Shown piece by piece: positions 17,476-26,990 of a stretch of 57,441 nucleotides of DNA; within the stretch, counting starts at the first letter, position 1; each line of letters begins with the position of its first letter. A program made the translations under genes and the position numbers. This stretch comes from CAXDRM01 sp963991775 (lineage in GTDB: Bacteria > Pseudomonadota > Alphaproteobacteria > Rickettsiales > JABIRX01): positions 1-57,441 of the forward strand of contig CAXDRM010000001.1 of NCBI GenBank assembly GCA_963991775.1, read 5' to 3'. The notes below the pieces were generated by a model that saw only the letters and a list, made by a program, of their open reading frames with translations, had not been told where the DNA came from and made no database searches.

Positions 17476-18654
17476 TCAATTTTCTGCAAGAATTTGGCCA
17501 GCAAAATGTAATGAACCACAAATTAATAACTTATCTGGCTGCTTTTCTTGAGCTAAATAATTCAAGGCTTCTTGGTAAGTGGCAAAATTTTTATTAATTT
17601 TTTGCTGCGCTCTTGCACTTAATTCAGCATATTGTTGCACTTCTTGATTTATTATATCAGCAACAAAATAAAGTTCGATATCAGCTACTGCTATGATCTC
17701 AACAAACTCAGCTACAGCCTTGCGTCCTAACATACTAAGCAATACATATTTGATTTGTTTTTTAGCAATAAAATCCATTAGATTCTTAGCTGCTGCAATA
17801 TTATGCCCACCATCTAACCAAATTTTAGTATCTGGTAAATATTTAAGCTCTACAGGTTGTAAACGCGCTGGCCAATCTAAGTAATCTTTAAAATTATCAG
17901 GCACATCCTGTTTTGTAATTGTCTGAAAAATATGTGCTGCCAAGGTAAAATTTTGCTCTTGATGCATACCTAATAAACCAATATCTGCTGCTCTATTAAT
18001 TTGCTTAGAGAAATCCTCATAAAATTCAGCATGTGGGAAATTTTGGCGGTAATACTCTTCTACTTCTGCTACTTGTTTACCAATAAATAATGCTTCATGT
18101 TCTTTGATGATACCAGCCTTTTCACCTGCTATAGTCACTACATCATTACCTAAAAATTCTTGGTGATCTAAAGATATTGGAGTAATTACTGAAGCTAATT
18201 TATTTTGAAATACATTGGTCGCATCCAACCTACCACCTAAACCTACCTCTATAATATTAAAATCTGCCGGATATTTTTTAAAAGCATAAAAAGCTAAAGC
18301 TGTTGTGGCCTCAAAAAAGGTGATTTGATAGGGTAATTGCTCGGCTATTGCTTGCAATTCAGTAGTTAACTCATCTAGCTGAGCATCACTAATATTTTGA
18401 CCTGCAAGATAGATTCTTTCATTAAATTCAACCAGATGTGGTGAGCTATAAAAATTTACCCGAGCACCTTTTGCTTCTAAAAAAGCTCGTAAATAAGCAG
18501 CTGTTGAACCTTTACCATTAGTACCAGCTATATGAATCACATTAGTTAAAACCTGCTCAGGATTACTTAATTTTTCTAGAAATCCACTGATTCTCTCTAA
18601 TTTCAAATCAATATCTTGGGCACCAACAAAGCTAGGCCATTTAGGTAATTTCAT
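17476..18654 (-). CDS. folC: Folylpolyglutamate synthase / dihydrofolate synthase
   Basis: 392 aa. The Mur-ligase-type P-loop is AGTNGKGST (43-51), followed by SPHLVEFNERI and NIIEVGLGGRLDATN. LDGGHNIAAAKNL in the C-terminal half is the conserved ligand-binding segment. It adds glutamate to (dihydro)folate; polyglutamylated folate is the MetE substrate. Its ATG overlaps the NRPS stop (TAATG), so it is the last member of the glyQ-to-folC operon. accD, the common alphaproteobacterial neighbour, is absent. Confidence 0.93.
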   Translation of the reverse strand: MKLPKWPSFVGAQDIDLKLERISGFLEKLSNPEQVLTNVIHIAGTNGKGSTAAYLRAFLEAKGARVNFYSSPHLVEFNERIYLAGQNISDAQLDELTTELQAIAEQLPYQITFFEATTALAFYAFKKYPADFNIIEVGLGGRLDATNVFQNKLASVITPISLDHQEFLGNDVVTIAGEKAGIIKEHEALFIGKQVAEVEEYYRQNFPHAEFYEDFSKQINRAADIGLLGMHQEQNFTLAAHIFQTITKQDVPDNFKDYLDWPARLQPVELKYLPDTKIWLDGGHNIAAAKNLMDFIAKKQIKYVLLSMLGRKAVAEFVEIIAVADIELYFVADIINQEVQQYAELSARAQQKINKNFATYQEALNYLAQEKQPDKLLICGSLHFAGQILAEN

Positions 18655-21600
18655 TAGGCGCTTTGTGCAATATGTTGCTCATTAATATTAACTAAATGAG
18701 CCAAGTAGCGTTGTTTAAATTGAGTAATTTGTTCTGGTTTAAAAAATTTCTGACAATAGCTAATACGAATTATCACTTGGCCATCAACAGTTGCAGCTTC
18801 AATATTCAGTAAATATGCAGCTTTATTTTGCGGATCAATCAATTGTGCATCTTTATTAAACTCTAGTAATTTTAAAGGAAAATTATCAGGTAATTCTGAT
18901 TCAACCCGGCTTACATAATTGAAGAAAAATTTTGGCTCTGCAAATTTTAACAAAGCAGGGTTTTGTTGCTTATAACGCTCTACCATATAGCCCAAACCAT
19001 ATAAAGGAACTTCAGTAATATGCTGACCAAGCTGCTTTATAAAATCTGGTTCTGTTGGTTTTAATGCTATTGGGAATACACTATTTAACCAACCAACTGT
19101 ACGGCTTAAATTAATATCTTCTGCTAGTTTACCACGTGCATGTGAACAAATATTTACAGTAAAACTATCTGTAGCAAAATAATCACGTAAAGCATTCGCA
19201 AAACCTGCCAGCAAAATATGCTGTAACTCACTATCATGTTTTTTAGCAATTACTTCACGTAGCTCGATACTCTGCTCTTTAGTCAAAGTTAACTCTATAT
19301 AATCTTGTGCAGATTCTTCTAACTTTAATGAAGCGAGGCGCTGCCCTATAGCACTACCTGCAGCTAGTTGCTCTTGCCAAAAATCTAATTCTTGCTGCTC
19401 TGCTTTATATGCTGCTAGCCAACTCTGATAAGTTCTTAAATCTGTAGTTTTACGTAAGATATTTTGGGGATTACGTCCTTTAACGAGCTCTTTATAACAA
19501 TCTACTACATCACGCAAAATAATATTGAGTGAATGCATATCGATAGTTAAATGATGTATCAATAAAGCAAATCTAGCTTTATTATCAGCCAATTTAAAAT
19601 ATACTGCTTTAATGAGTGGTGCTTGCTCTAAACTTACAGTTCTTGCTGCTTGATTAAGATAATTATTTTGCACCTGAGTAAGCTGTTCAGCTGCAATATC
19701 TGTTAAGTCATATTCTGCTACTTTTAAAGCTAGATTAGCAGGATGATTATCTAGCTGCCATTTACCAGAAATCTCCCTAAAGGATAAACGTAAACTATCA
19801 TGAAAATTTATTACCTGATTAAGTGCCGCTATTAACTTATTTAATTCTAATTTTTTACTATCAAACTCAACTAAAGCTGCTCTTAACCAATGGTGAGGAT
19901 TTTGATATGCTTCTGCAAAAAATTTATCTTGTCTTGGATGTAACGGGTAAGTACCGGTAATTAACTCATTATTATCATAAGAAATTTTATAATCCTTTGC
20001 ATGAGCTAAAATAGCATTAATAGTACGTTGTGCAAAAAGCTCATGCGGCTCTATATAAATCTTTTTTCTTTCTAAAAGAGCCGATAATTCTAGGGTCATT
20101 AAAGAATCACCACCTAATTCAAAAAAGCTATTTTCAAGACCTATTAATTTTTTATCAATGCGTAATAATTTAGCGAAGATTTCTTGTACAGCTTTTTGCT
20201 GCTTAGTTTTAACGGGTATAATTTTTTGTTGATGAGTAATTTGTGGCTCAGGTAGAGTTTTACGATTTAACTTACCACTTGCTAATTTAGGTAATTCTTG
20301 CAGATAAATAATAAAATTTGGCACCATATATTCTGGTAATTTCTCTGCTAAAAACTCTCTTAATTTAATTTCAGCTATTTCTTGAGCAGCAGCATAATAT
20401 GCGACAATCTGTTTACTCGAATTAATATTTTTAATTAAAACTAATGACTCATCAAGCTCAGGAAATTCTCTTAACACCGCAGCTATTTCATCAAGCTCAA
20501 TACGATAACCACGTAATTTAATTTGATTATCAGCACGTGAGATATATTCAATTTCACCATTAGCAAGATAACGCACCAAATCCCCAGTACGATAAATTTT
20601 ACCCTGCCCATAAGGATTTTCTATGAAACGTTCAGCTGTTAAAGCTGCGCGATTTAAATAACCTTCTGCCAAAGCCGCACCACCAATATAAAGCTCACCA
20701 ATAGTACCTATAGGCTGCAAATTAAGCTGCTCATTTAACACATAAAATTCAGTATTAGTAATTGCTTTACCAATAGTGACCATTTTATCCTGAGCACTGC
20801 ATTCTTTAGAGCTAGCATAAATTGTTGCTTCTGTTGGACCATAAAGATTAAATAAACGCGCTTGACCAAATTTAAAATAATCCTGTACCAAATTTAAACT
20901 TAAAGCCTCACCACATAGTAAAATTTGTTTTAGTGAAGCAAGATCTTGTGGATCATGCAGCGCTTTAAGAATTAAATTAAATGCTGAAGGAACTAAACAG
21001 CTTGTTGTAATTTGTTGCTGCTTAATTAAGGAAATTAAATAAGCGGCACTTTTTGATTTTTCACTATCTGCTAAAATTAGACTAGCACCCATAGAAAGTG
21101 GCCACCAAATTTCTGCCACTGAAATATCAAAACTATAATTAGTATTTTGTAAAATCTTATCAGCAGTTGAAACCGGAAAATCTTCTTGTAACCAACTTAA
21201 GCGTACTGCCAAAGCACGATGAGTTAACATCACACCTTTAGGCTTTCCGGTAGAACCTGAAGTATAAATTAGATAAGCTAAATCATCTAAATTAGCTAAT
21301 TCTGGATTAGTAGCAGCTTGACCTGCACTATATTCGGTTAATTGCTCAATATATAATTTATCCTGCTTTAGCTCTACAAATTTGCTCTGATAAGTATGGC
21401 TAGTAAATAAAAATCTTACCTGAGCATCAGCTAAAATCTCAGCTACTCTTTCAGCAGGTGCAGTAATATCAATCGGCAAATATGTGGCACCAGCTTTTAC
21501 AATAGCTAGCATTACAGTGATTTGCTCAATTGATCTAGGTAATATTAAAGCTATTTTAGCAGCTGGTTCAAGCTGCTTACTCAGTAAAAAATGCGCTAAA

Positions 21601-23081
21601 TAATTAGCTCGCTCATTAAGTTCTTGATAGGTGATTTGGTTAGAGCCAAATTGTAATGCCAGTGCAGTTGGATATTTTGCTGCAGCTGCTTCAATAAATT
21701 CAGGTAGAGTTTTGTGTTGATAAGGGCTCTCTGTTTCATTCCATTCTTTAACTAATAAATTTTCTTCTGACTTATTTACTAAATTATAGCTACTAATTTT
21801 TTGCTCAGGATTATCCTCTATTGCTTGTAGCAAATTTTGCATATGCTCAGTCATTTGCTTAACTTGCTGCTCAGAGAAATTATCTAGCAAATATTCAAAC
21901 CAAAAAGAAATATGTGTTTCACTAATTTCGTAAATAAAAGATAAATCATCATGAATCTCAATCACTTCTGTATCAAGAGAAGTTGAAATAATCCCATCTA
22001 AAGTTAGATTTTGTAATCTAGATACAGTTTCAACCATAGATACATTGAACATCTGGCCAGAAAAATCTTTAGCTGTTTGTCTTTTAGCTTTAACAATATC
22101 TAATGATGAAAGATTTTGATGCTTTTTATCTGACCTGCGTCTCGCATCAATTCGTGCTACTAATTCAATAAAAGTAGGATCACCAGAAAGATCAATATTA
22201 AGCGGAATCACATTTACAAAAAAGCCGAAAGCATTTTTATAACCAACTGGACGGATATTCACCGGATAACCTACCAGCAATTGTTCAGGATTAAAGTAGC
22301 GCTTAGCAAAGCTTGCAAATAAAGCAGCAATTACTGAAAAAATTGAGGTTCTATTACTAAAGGCAAGCTTGCGAAAAAATTTACTCGATTCTGGTGAAAT
22401 CTCAAATTTCTCTCTTTTCGCCAAAAAGCTAGTTCGCTCACATAATTTTTTACCAATATCTAAAACATGTTCTGCTTCAGCTAAATTTTCTTGCCAATAT
22501 TGTTCATCCGCCTGTTGTTTTTCAGCTGATGATTCAGCTTCACGTTCTACTAAATAAGTTAGCCAATTTTTAGCATCACCCTGCTCCTCTTTAAAAGCAG
22601 CAAAACCTTTATTATAAATTTGTGAGATAGATTGCAAAAAATATAGAGCAGAAATACCATCAGAAATAATATGAGGCACCATGCCAATAAAGTAAAATTC
22701 TTGCTCTCCTGCTTTTATCAAAGCTGCACTAATTAAAGGAAAAGCTCGCAAATCTATAGCTTTATTACGTTTTTCTTCTAAAAATTCTAAAGCTTTTTTA
22801 CTAGGATCAACAATATCTTGATTAGTTAAATCAAGATATTCAAGATGATATTTCTCGTCGCTTAAAGCCAAAAACACTTTACCTGCTTCTTCAACAAAAT
22901 AAGAACGCAACAACTCAAAATGACTTACTACATCTTGTGCAGCCTGACAAAATTTAGCCACATCTAATTGACCTTCTAACTTAATTTTTACACAAGTATT
23001 ATAAGATGTGCCGTAAGGATCATATTTCCATTCAATCCATAGACCTTCTTGTTCTCTAGTTAGTGGATATAATTTAGTCAC
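18654..23081 (-). CDS. Single-module nonribosomal peptide synthetase (C-A-PCP-E-like)
   Basis: 1475 aa. Domains: condensation (1-440) with HIISDG at 137-142 keeping the catalytic second His; adenylation (455-945) with YTSGSTGKPKG (606-616), FDIS (651), GELYIGG (795), YRTGD (830) and SGKLNRK (935); carrier protein (960-1030) with GGDSL, phosphopantetheine Ser993; and a C-terminal domain (1045-1475) with HHLTID (1176-1181) and SRTVGW (1326). The last points to the epimerization branch of the condensation superfamily. By alignment to the classic phenylalanine-activating domain the specificity residues read D-I-A-C-L-C-L-I-Y-K: an alpha-amino acid is expected (first Asp), but I know no matching code. 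No thioesterase. The leading C domain implies an upstream acyl or peptidyl donor. Overlaps NRDE and folC genes. Confidence 0.93.
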   Translation of the reverse strand: MTKLYPLTREQEGLWIEWKYDPYGTSYNTCVKIKLEGQLDVAKFCQAAQDVVSHFELLRSYFVEEAGKVFLALSDEKYHLEYLDLTNQDIVDPSKKALEFLEEKRNKAIDLRAFPLISAALIKAGEQEFYFIGMVPHIISDGISALYFLQSISQIYNKGFAAFKEEQGDAKNWLTYLVEREAESSAEKQQADEQYWQENLAEAEHVLDIGKKLCERTSFLAKREKFEISPESSKFFRKLAFSNRTSIFSVIAALFASFAKRYFNPEQLLVGYPVNIRPVGYKNAFGFFVNVIPLNIDLSGDPTFIELVARIDARRRSDKKHQNLSSLDIVKAKRQTAKDFSGQMFNVSMVETVSRLQNLTLDGIISTSLDTEVIEIHDDLSFIYEISETHISFWFEYLLDNFSEQQVKQMTEHMQNLLQAIEDNPEQKISSYNLVNKSEENLLVKEWNETESPYQHKTLPEFIEAAAAKYPTALALQFGSNQITYQELNERANYLAHFLLSKQLEPAAKIALILPRSIEQITVMLAIVKAGATYLPIDITAPAERVAEILADAQVRFLFTSHTYQSKFVELKQDKLYIEQLTEYSAGQAATNPELANLDDLAYLIYTSGSTGKPKGVMLTHRALAVRLSWLQEDFPVSTADKILQNTNYSFDISVAEIWWPLSMGASLILADSEKSKSAAYLISLIKQQQITTSCLVPSAFNLILKALHDPQDLASLKQILLCGEALSLNLVQDYFKFGQARLFNLYGPTEATIYASSKECSAQDKMVTIGKAITNTEFYVLNEQLNLQPIGTIGELYIGGAALAEGYLNRAALTAERFIENPYGQGKIYRTGDLVRYLANGEIEYISRADNQIKLRGYRIELDEIAAVLREFPELDESLVLIKNINSSKQIVAYYAAAQEIAEIKLREFLAEKLPEYMVPNFIIYLQELPKLASGKLNRKTLPEPQITHQQKIIPVKTKQQKAVQEIFAKLLRIDKKLIGLENSFFELGGDSLMTLELSALLERKKIYIEPHELFAQRTINAILAHAKDYKISYDNNELITGTYPLHPRQDKFFAEAYQNPHHWLRAALVEFDSKKLELNKLIAALNQVINFHDSLRLSFREISGKWQLDNHPANLALKVAEYDLTDIAAEQLTQVQNNYLNQAARTVSLEQAPLIKAVYFKLADNKARFALLIHHLTIDMHSLNIILRDVVDCYKELVKGRNPQNILRKTTDLRTYQSWLAAYKAEQQELDFWQEQLAAGSAIGQRLASLKLEESAQDYIELTLTKEQSIELREVIAKKHDSELQHILLAGFANALRDYFATDSFTVNICSHARGKLAEDINLSRTVGWLNSVFPIALKPTEPDFIKQLGQHITEVPLYGLGYMVERYKQQNPALLKFAEPKFFFNYVSRVESELPDNFPLKLLEFNKDAQLIDPQNKAAYLLNIEAATVDGQVIIRISYCQKFFKPEQITQFKQRYLAHLVNINEQHIAQSA

Positions 23082-23781
23082 TACTAATTTTTAAAATATT
23101 TTCTATAGCTGGCTTACCTTGTTTTACAGCATTATAATCATGATACATAAAGCTTAATTGCTTAGCAGAAATGATCAGCTGACAAATATTTTTGGTATGA
23201 GTATCAGGTCGTTCCACAAAAGGTCCCCACAGCTCCATATCTTTATATTGTAATTTATGAAATTCAATCATTTTTTGCGCTGAAAAATCAGTTTCTTGGC
23301 AAAAATCTTGATATTGTTCTGCTCGCCATTTTAAGACCTCAGTAGCGCGCCAAGATGAAGAGCTTAAAAAGTAATTTTCTTCTTTAGTTAAATCAACAGA
23401 TTCTAGCTTTTGACCATTCCAATCATAACGCAATTTCTCTGCCGGACTTAATAATAATAAGCTATAAGGACGATATTTATGATAATTAAGCTGCTCTAAT
23501 GCTGCTTTAGCTTGAGCAAAATTATTATCTGTTAAAATTTGTGGAATTATTGCACCACGCGAACTATCAGCTTGAGGATTATGATCATCATAACGATTAA
23601 GCAAAGCTGCAACGACACCATATTGATTTGCCGCTAACCAAGTACCAGCTGATGGATCATCAATGGGCATCAATAAATTATTTTTTAATTGCGGAGGGCT
23701 TTCACTACGTGCACGTTTCTCATCACGATTCATGGTAATCACTAAGTTATCCTCAGTGTTATAATAGGTGAGAGTACACAT
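23074..23781 (-). CDS. NRDE/TANGO2-family protein
   Basis: 235 aa. It starts MCTLTYY and contains MNRDEKRAR (the Asn-Arg-Asp-Glu motif) at 17-25, then AGTWLAANQYGVVAALLNR. These define the NRDE/TANGO2 family, predicted to have an Ntn-hydrolase-like fold with Cys2 as the exposed nucleophile after Met removal. TANGO2 homologues are linked to haem or lipid handling; the bacterial role is open. The gene overlaps the peptide-synthetase start by 8 bp, which suggests related expression. An acyl-hydrolase or amide-forming partner to the NRPS is conceivable but unproven. Confidence 0.88.
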   Translation of the reverse strand: MCTLTYYNTEDNLVITMNRDEKRARSESPPQLKNNLLMPIDDPSAGTWLAANQYGVVAALLNRYDDHNPQADSSRGAIIPQILTDNNFAQAKAALEQLNYHKYRPYSLLLLSPAEKLRYDWNGQKLESVDLTKEENYFLSSSSWRATEVLKWRAEQYQDFCQETDFSAQKMIEFHKLQYKDMELWGPFVERPDTHTKNICQLIISAKQLSFMYHDYNAVKQGKPAIENILKISSD

Positions 23782-23792
23782 AAATTAAGCTA

Positions 23793-24338
23793 CTAATTTT
23801 GCTGCTGTTCATAAATTTGGGTAGCAAAAGCCTTACCAAAATCAGCTGGTAAAACAATCTGCAATTCTAATGCGATAAGCTTAATCAGAGCAAAATGATG
23901 CACATTATGGTTAATTTGCTCTAGAAGCTCGCGGGCAAAAGTTGAGCTAACTTCAGTTTGGATATCAGTACTAATTGATTCTTTAACCGTAATTTGCCTA
24001 GCTAATTCTTGTGGCGCTAAATCAGCTAAAAAATTAATAAATTCTACTAATTTTTGCTGGGCTAATTCTGGTCTCGTCTCCAGAGCAAGATCACGCTCTC
24101 TCGCATCATAATCAAGCAAAACACTTTGTTGCTCATATGCCTTAAAGCATAATTCTGCTCTTTCAATAACATGCCTTAAATGAGCACCTATTGATGAAGA
24201 ATTTTTATTAGAAAAATTATATTGTGTTTCGCTTAATTCATTAATTAGAGAAAGAGCTTGCTCATAGTTTTTTGCTAAACAAAAACATGCTGAACTTAAA
24301 AAATCTACGCTGTTACTTTCGCTAATTCTAACCTTCAT
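23793..24338 (-). CDS. DinB-superfamily four-helix protein
   Basis: 181 aa. Helical throughout, with SIGAHLRHVIER (about 49-60) and HNVHHFALIKLIAL (about 148-161). The spaced His residues form the metal site expected of DinB/YfiT-like proteins, some of which are thiol- or bacillithiol-dependent transferases. Substrate unknown. It overlaps the end of ppdK by 11 bp and is 11 bp from the NRDE gene, so it belongs to the same transcript as the peptide synthetase. Confidence 0.8.
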   Translation of the reverse strand: MKVRISESNSVDFLSSACFCLAKNYEQALSLINELSETQYNFSNKNSSSIGAHLRHVIERAELCFKAYEQQSVLLDYDARERDLALETRPELAQQKLVEFINFLADLAPQELARQITVKESISTDIQTEVSSTFARELLEQINHNVHHFALIKLIALELQIVLPADFGKAFATQIYEQQQN

Positions 24339-26982
24339 TATCTAATGCGGCTTTGGCTGCTGCAAGTCTTGCAATTGGTAAACGATATGGTGAACAAGAA
24401 ACATAATTCAAACCAAGCTGTTGACAAAATTCAATAGATTTTGGTTCACCACCATGTTCACCACAAATTCCTAATTTTAAACCAGCTTTAGTGCTTCTAC
24501 CTCTTTCAGCGGCAAGCTGTACTAATTCGCCAACACCATCTTGATCAAGTCTTACAAATGGATCATGCGCAATGATTTTTTTATCAATATATTCCGCAAT
24601 AAAACCACCTGCATCATCACGTGACATACCAAAAGTAGTTTGGGTTAAATCATTAGTACCAAAACTAAAATATTCTGCCTCTTCTGCAATTTCTGCTGCT
24701 CTGAGGGCTGCTCTTGGTAACTCAATCATCGTACCAATTTGATAGTTAAATTCATGTTGATGCTCAGCTGCTACACGCTCAGCAACTTCAATAATAATTG
24801 CTTTAAGCATTTTTAACTCTTTTACACCAAAAACTAAAGGCACCATAATTTCTATATTAGGCTTGGTTGGAGCTTTCAATGCCGCTCTAAAAATTGCTTC
24901 AGCCTGCATTGCATAAATTTCTGGGAAAGTAATACCTAAACGACAACCACGATGACCTAACATTGGATTAGCTTCATGCAGAGCTTTAATTCTTTCTTTT
25001 AATTTAGCAGTAGATATCTGAGCTGCTGTAGCAACTTGCTCTATCTCTGCTTCACTATGTGGTAAAAATTCATGCAAAGGTGGATCAAGTAATCTGATAT
25101 TTACTGGGCGTTCAGCCATAATAGTAAAAATATCAACAAAATCTTGCTCTTGAATTGGTAGTAATTTTTTAAGCGCCACTTCACGATCTGCTAATGTCTC
25201 AGCTAAAATCATTTCACGTACTGTAGTAATACGATCTTCTTCAAAAAACATATGCTCTGTACGGCACAGACCAATACCTTCAGCGCCAAAACGTACTGCA
25301 GTTTTACAATCATTTGGTGTTTCTGCATTGGTTCTGATTTGCAATTTACGGTAACTATCAGCCCAACTCATTAATTTAGCAAAATCACCAGATAGATCAG
25401 CTTCGATAGTTTTAATACTACCAAGCATCACTTCGCCTGTAGCACCATTAATAGTAAGCTCATCACCTTCTTGTAAAATTGTGCCTAAAATCTCTAGAGT
25501 TTTAGCTGCACCATCAATTTTTAAATCACCAGCACCGCTAACACATGGTTTACCCATACCACGCGCTACTACTGCAGCATGTGAAGTCATACCACCACGC
25601 GCAGTTAAGATACCTTGTGCCGCATTCATACCGCTAATATCTTCAGGACTAGTTTCAACTCTTACTAAAATTACCTTCTCTTTGCGATTAGCAGCACTAA
25701 CTGCATCATCTGCTGTAAATACTATTTTACCTACAGCCGCTCCAGGTGAAGCTGGCAAACCTTTAGTAAGAACTTGTTTTGCAGCATTAGGATCTAAAGT
25801 TGGGTGCAAGAGCTGATCAATAGCATTAGGATCAATACGCTTAATTGCTTCTTTTTCAGAGATCAAACCTTCAGCAACCATATCAACTGCAATTTTAATA
25901 CTAGCTTTGGCAGTACGTTTACCATTTCTGGTTTGCAAGATCCATAATTTACCTTTTTCAATAGTAAATTCGATATCTTGCATATCACGATAATGCTTTT
26001 CTAATTTTTGATAGATTTTAACTAATTCTTGATAAATATCAGGTAAAACCTCTTCCATAGCAGGCAAATCAGAAGCTTGCTTTTCCTTGGAGGCTATAGT
26101 GATCGGACATGGTGTTCTAATACCTGCTACTACATCTTCTCCTTGTGCATTAATCAGATATTCACCATAAAAACTATTTTCGCCATTTGAAGGATCACGT
26201 GTAAAAGCTACCCCAGTCGCGCAATCATCACCCATATTACCAAAAACCATGGCTTGGATATTCACTGCTGTACCCCAATCTTCTGAAATATCATTTAATT
26301 TACGATAAGTTATTGCTCGTGGAATCATCCAAGAATTAAATACTGCACCTATAGCACCCCAAAGCTGTTCTTTAGGATCTTCAGGAAATGCCTCTCCCGT
26401 TACTTCAAGAACCTTCTCTTTAAATTCTGCAACTAATTCTTTAAGATCTTCAGCAGTTAATGCCACATCTTCGTCAACACCACGATCTTGTTTTTTTAGA
26501 TCGATAAAATGCTCAAACTCATAATGATCAACACCAAGAACCACATCTCCATACATTTGTACAAAGCGACGATATGAATCATAAACAAAACGTGGATTAC
26601 CTGATTTTTCAGCCAGACTTTCTGCTACTTGATCATTAATACCTAAATTTAAAACCGTATCCATCATACCAGGCATTGAAACCCGAGCTCCAGATCTTAC
26701 TGAAACCAAAAGAGGATTAGCTGGATCACCAAATTTTTTAGAAATTTTACTCTCTAACTCCGCAATTTTTTGCTCTAGCTGCTCAGCTAAATCACTTGGA
26801 TAATTTTTACCTTGCTTATAATAATGGGTGCAAACTTCTGTCGTAAGAGTAATACCTGGCGGTACTGGCACACCAATTTTTGACATTTCTGCTAAATTTG
26901 CTCCTTTTCCACCAAGCAAATTACGCAAACCAGCATCTCCTTCCGCAGAGCCGTCACCAAAGCTATAAACCCATTTTGTCAT
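24328..26982 (-). CDS. ppdK: Pyruvate, phosphate dikinase
   Basis: 884 aa, normal length. N-terminal ATP-grasp (GGKGANLAEMSKIGVPVPPG near 25-44; VRSGARVSMPGMMDTVLNLG near 97), central swivelling domain with phospho-His loop GGMTSHAAVVARGMGKPCV (about 454-472), C-terminal PEP barrel with GICGEHGGEPKSIEF. It interconverts pyruvate, ATP and Pi with PEP, AMP and PPi; in Rickettsiales relatives it feeds gluconeogenesis from imported C3 acids. It lies 8 bp after glyS in the operon. Confidence 0.98.
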   Translation of the reverse strand: MTKWVYSFGDGSAEGDAGLRNLLGGKGANLAEMSKIGVPVPPGITLTTEVCTHYYKQGKNYPSDLAEQLEQKIAELESKISKKFGDPANPLLVSVRSGARVSMPGMMDTVLNLGINDQVAESLAEKSGNPRFVYDSYRRFVQMYGDVVLGVDHYEFEHFIDLKKQDRGVDEDVALTAEDLKELVAEFKEKVLEVTGEAFPEDPKEQLWGAIGAVFNSWMIPRAITYRKLNDISEDWGTAVNIQAMVFGNMGDDCATGVAFTRDPSNGENSFYGEYLINAQGEDVVAGIRTPCPITIASKEKQASDLPAMEEVLPDIYQELVKIYQKLEKHYRDMQDIEFTIEKGKLWILQTRNGKRTAKASIKIAVDMVAEGLISEKEAIKRIDPNAIDQLLHPTLDPNAAKQVLTKGLPASPGAAVGKIVFTADDAVSAANRKEKVILVRVETSPEDISGMNAAQGILTARGGMTSHAAVVARGMGKPCVSGAGDLKIDGAAKTLEILGTILQEGDELTINGATGEVMLGSIKTIEADLSGDFAKLMSWADSYRKLQIRTNAETPNDCKTAVRFGAEGIGLCRTEHMFFEEDRITTVREMILAETLADREVALKKLLPIQEQDFVDIFTIMAERPVNIRLLDPPLHEFLPHSEAEIEQVATAAQISTAKLKERIKALHEANPMLGHRGCRLGITFPEIYAMQAEAIFRAALKAPTKPNIEIMVPLVFGVKELKMLKAIIIEVAERVAAEHQHEFNYQIGTMIELPRAALRAAEIAEEAEYFSFGTNDLTQTTFGMSRDDAGGFIAEYIDKKIIAHDPFVRLDQDGVGELVQLAAERGRSTKAGLKLGICGEHGGEPKSIEFCQQLGLNYVSCSPYRLPIARLAAAKAALDNEG

Positions 26983-26990
26983 GACTTATT

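Noticed and set aside
18654..23081. Siderophore synthetase
   Set aside because: No aryl-acid activating, cyclisation or siderophore export genes are nearby; the product class cannot be named.
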